Source: Sisyra terminalis
Taxonomy: Eukaryota; Arthropoda; Insecta; Neuroptera; Sisyridae
NCBI GenBank assembly: GCA_958496175.1
Contig: OY292279.1
Location: forward strand, 3,224,001-3,288,000
Direction of reading: 5' to 3'
Length of the DNA: 64,000 bases
Positions within the stretch are counted from its first letter, which is position 1; each line of letters begins with the position of its first letter. A program made the translations under genes and the position numbers. The notes below the pieces were generated by a model. The model was not told the origin of the DNA. It worked only from the letters and a program-made list of their open reading frames with translations, and made no database searches. Shown piece after piece: positions 62,751-64,000 of the stretch.

Positions 62751-64000
62751 TCATTCTTGAATTTATTCTTCAGTTATTCTTAATTGGTACATCGGATAAA
62801 AAGAACTAAGGAAACGAAAATGATTGATAAAATGAAAGTATAATCTAATTATTGACGCAGGTGGAATGGAAAATGCAGGAAACAACTGCAATGCGTCCAA
62901 TAAGACGTGCCAAAATCGCCTGAAGGACTCAATCAATTCAATATGCGTTCTACTGCTCACCCGACCAAATCATTTTCTTTCCTCATCCTTCCACCACCCT
63001 CTCCATTGCCCTGTTCAAATTAATAACCTTATTAAGGCCTGTTTTTTTTTTTGAACTATCTCCTAAAATCACATCACCGAAATAATAACAATATCTCATG
63101 ACAAAGCCCGTGAAAAATGGCCAACGAAAAAAAGAAAAAAAACCGTCCGATCATCTCTTAATTTCCTGATCTATATCGGACGATAGCAAACGACAGATGT
63201 AACGAAATTCCCGTCAATGTGACATCCTCTCTCTGTTCGCAACGATAACGACGAATCGAATTGCACCATCGAATTCAAAAGGGACTTTGATTCGATTAGT
63301 CGTTAATACACGGTCACTAAACTTTTTCTACTCTTTCGATAATGTTCTGTGGAGATTTCTCCCATTTAATATAGCGAGAAAGAGAGGAAATCGAATGGGG
63401 TGGATGGCAAAATGTTCATTTTCTTGTCTACTTAAGAAAAATGTTCGTGTCCGGTTTCCCTGTCATAGCAATGTTTCACTCTTTCATGCCTCTTCCACCG
63501 TAATGTCATCCTTTAATTTCATAAAGCATCTTTTAATGTTCTCATAAAAATAATGACCAAAAATCCTCTTGAAAAATATCACTATTTACAGGCAATAATA
63601 ATCTCATAGTTTGCCAGTGGAGTTCTTGGAGAAAAAAAATCACGATTATCCCATTTTCTCATAGCGTAATTAAAGCTCTGGAGAAACAATTTAATCCAGA
63701 AGCACATCTTCATTATTTTCCAATTTATTTTGAATTTATCCGTAAGTTTTCTTATGAATTTTAATAATGAAATATTAAGCAAAGGGTTCGACGGTGTACA
63801 GTTGTGTGGGCCAAACCAACGGGTTGGGGGTATGAGATTGAGGTAATTTCAAAAGGGGTGGTTTGAGTTGCTGGCGTCAGCTATGCAATGATTTCCCCAT
63901 TACATTCAATTACAAGCAAGGAACAGATAGGATTTTCATTTACATATTTGTTGATGTCAGCATCTGCTAAAACAATATCAAACAATGACTAAAGATTAGA
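62751..64000. other. Non-coding stretch to the window end
   Basis: No gene or repeat match. Frames at 62763-63054 lie on opposite strands over the same bases, and 63287-63547 lacks splice or promoter support. Confidence 0.5.

Overview
The window looks like insect nuclear DNA: strongly AT-rich, with introns of only 54-62 bp carrying GTAAG/YAG ends, TATA plus TCA-type initiators, AATAAA poly(A) signals, and a heavy load of transposon debris. I cannot fix the order; a fly or a beetle would fit. There is no sign of bacterial, organellar or viral coding.

Genes are few. Three complete small genes, all on the + strand, each encode a secreted protein with one short intron near the 5' end: a Cys/Gln-heptad and Pro-rich protein (24456-26159), an acidic Glu/Gln protein with a 13-residue repeat (43956-45546), and a 128-residue peptide precursor with three cysteines (47784-48232). 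None matches a family I can name. A fourth possible terminal exon lies at 42268-42468. Other protein-like sequence is transposon-derived: a 5'-truncated Jockey-type non-LTR retrotransposon (39091-40987) and a decayed mariner transposase remnant on the - strand (34907-35200).

The rest is dominated by inverted-repeat (foldback) elements, about a fifth of the window: 6831-8181, 14590-15349, 17388-18060, 19875-20851, 26706-29478 (with another nested inside), 32996-34571, 38393-41905 (split by the retrotransposon), 49294-50640 and 60250-62750. Families with different ends share two internal modules, a TTAATATTAATATTAA palindrome and an ACCTTTTTTGTAGA-type hairpin strand, suggesting one modular superfamily. 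A tandem array with a ~306-bp unit fills 2857-5298. A second class of inverted repeats (23265-23690, 52115-53163, and fragments at 1, 9111 and 18326) carries a compact motif that can be folded like a hammerhead ribozyme core.

Stretches between these (221-2856, 5299-6830, 9191-12887, 29479-32910, 35201-37690, 53166-60249, 62751-64000) hold no gene I can support. They may be intergenic, or long introns of a gene whose exons lie outside. The strongest leads are the modular foldback superfamily, the hammerhead-like motifs, and an ~815-bp duplication exactly flanking the retrotransposon.
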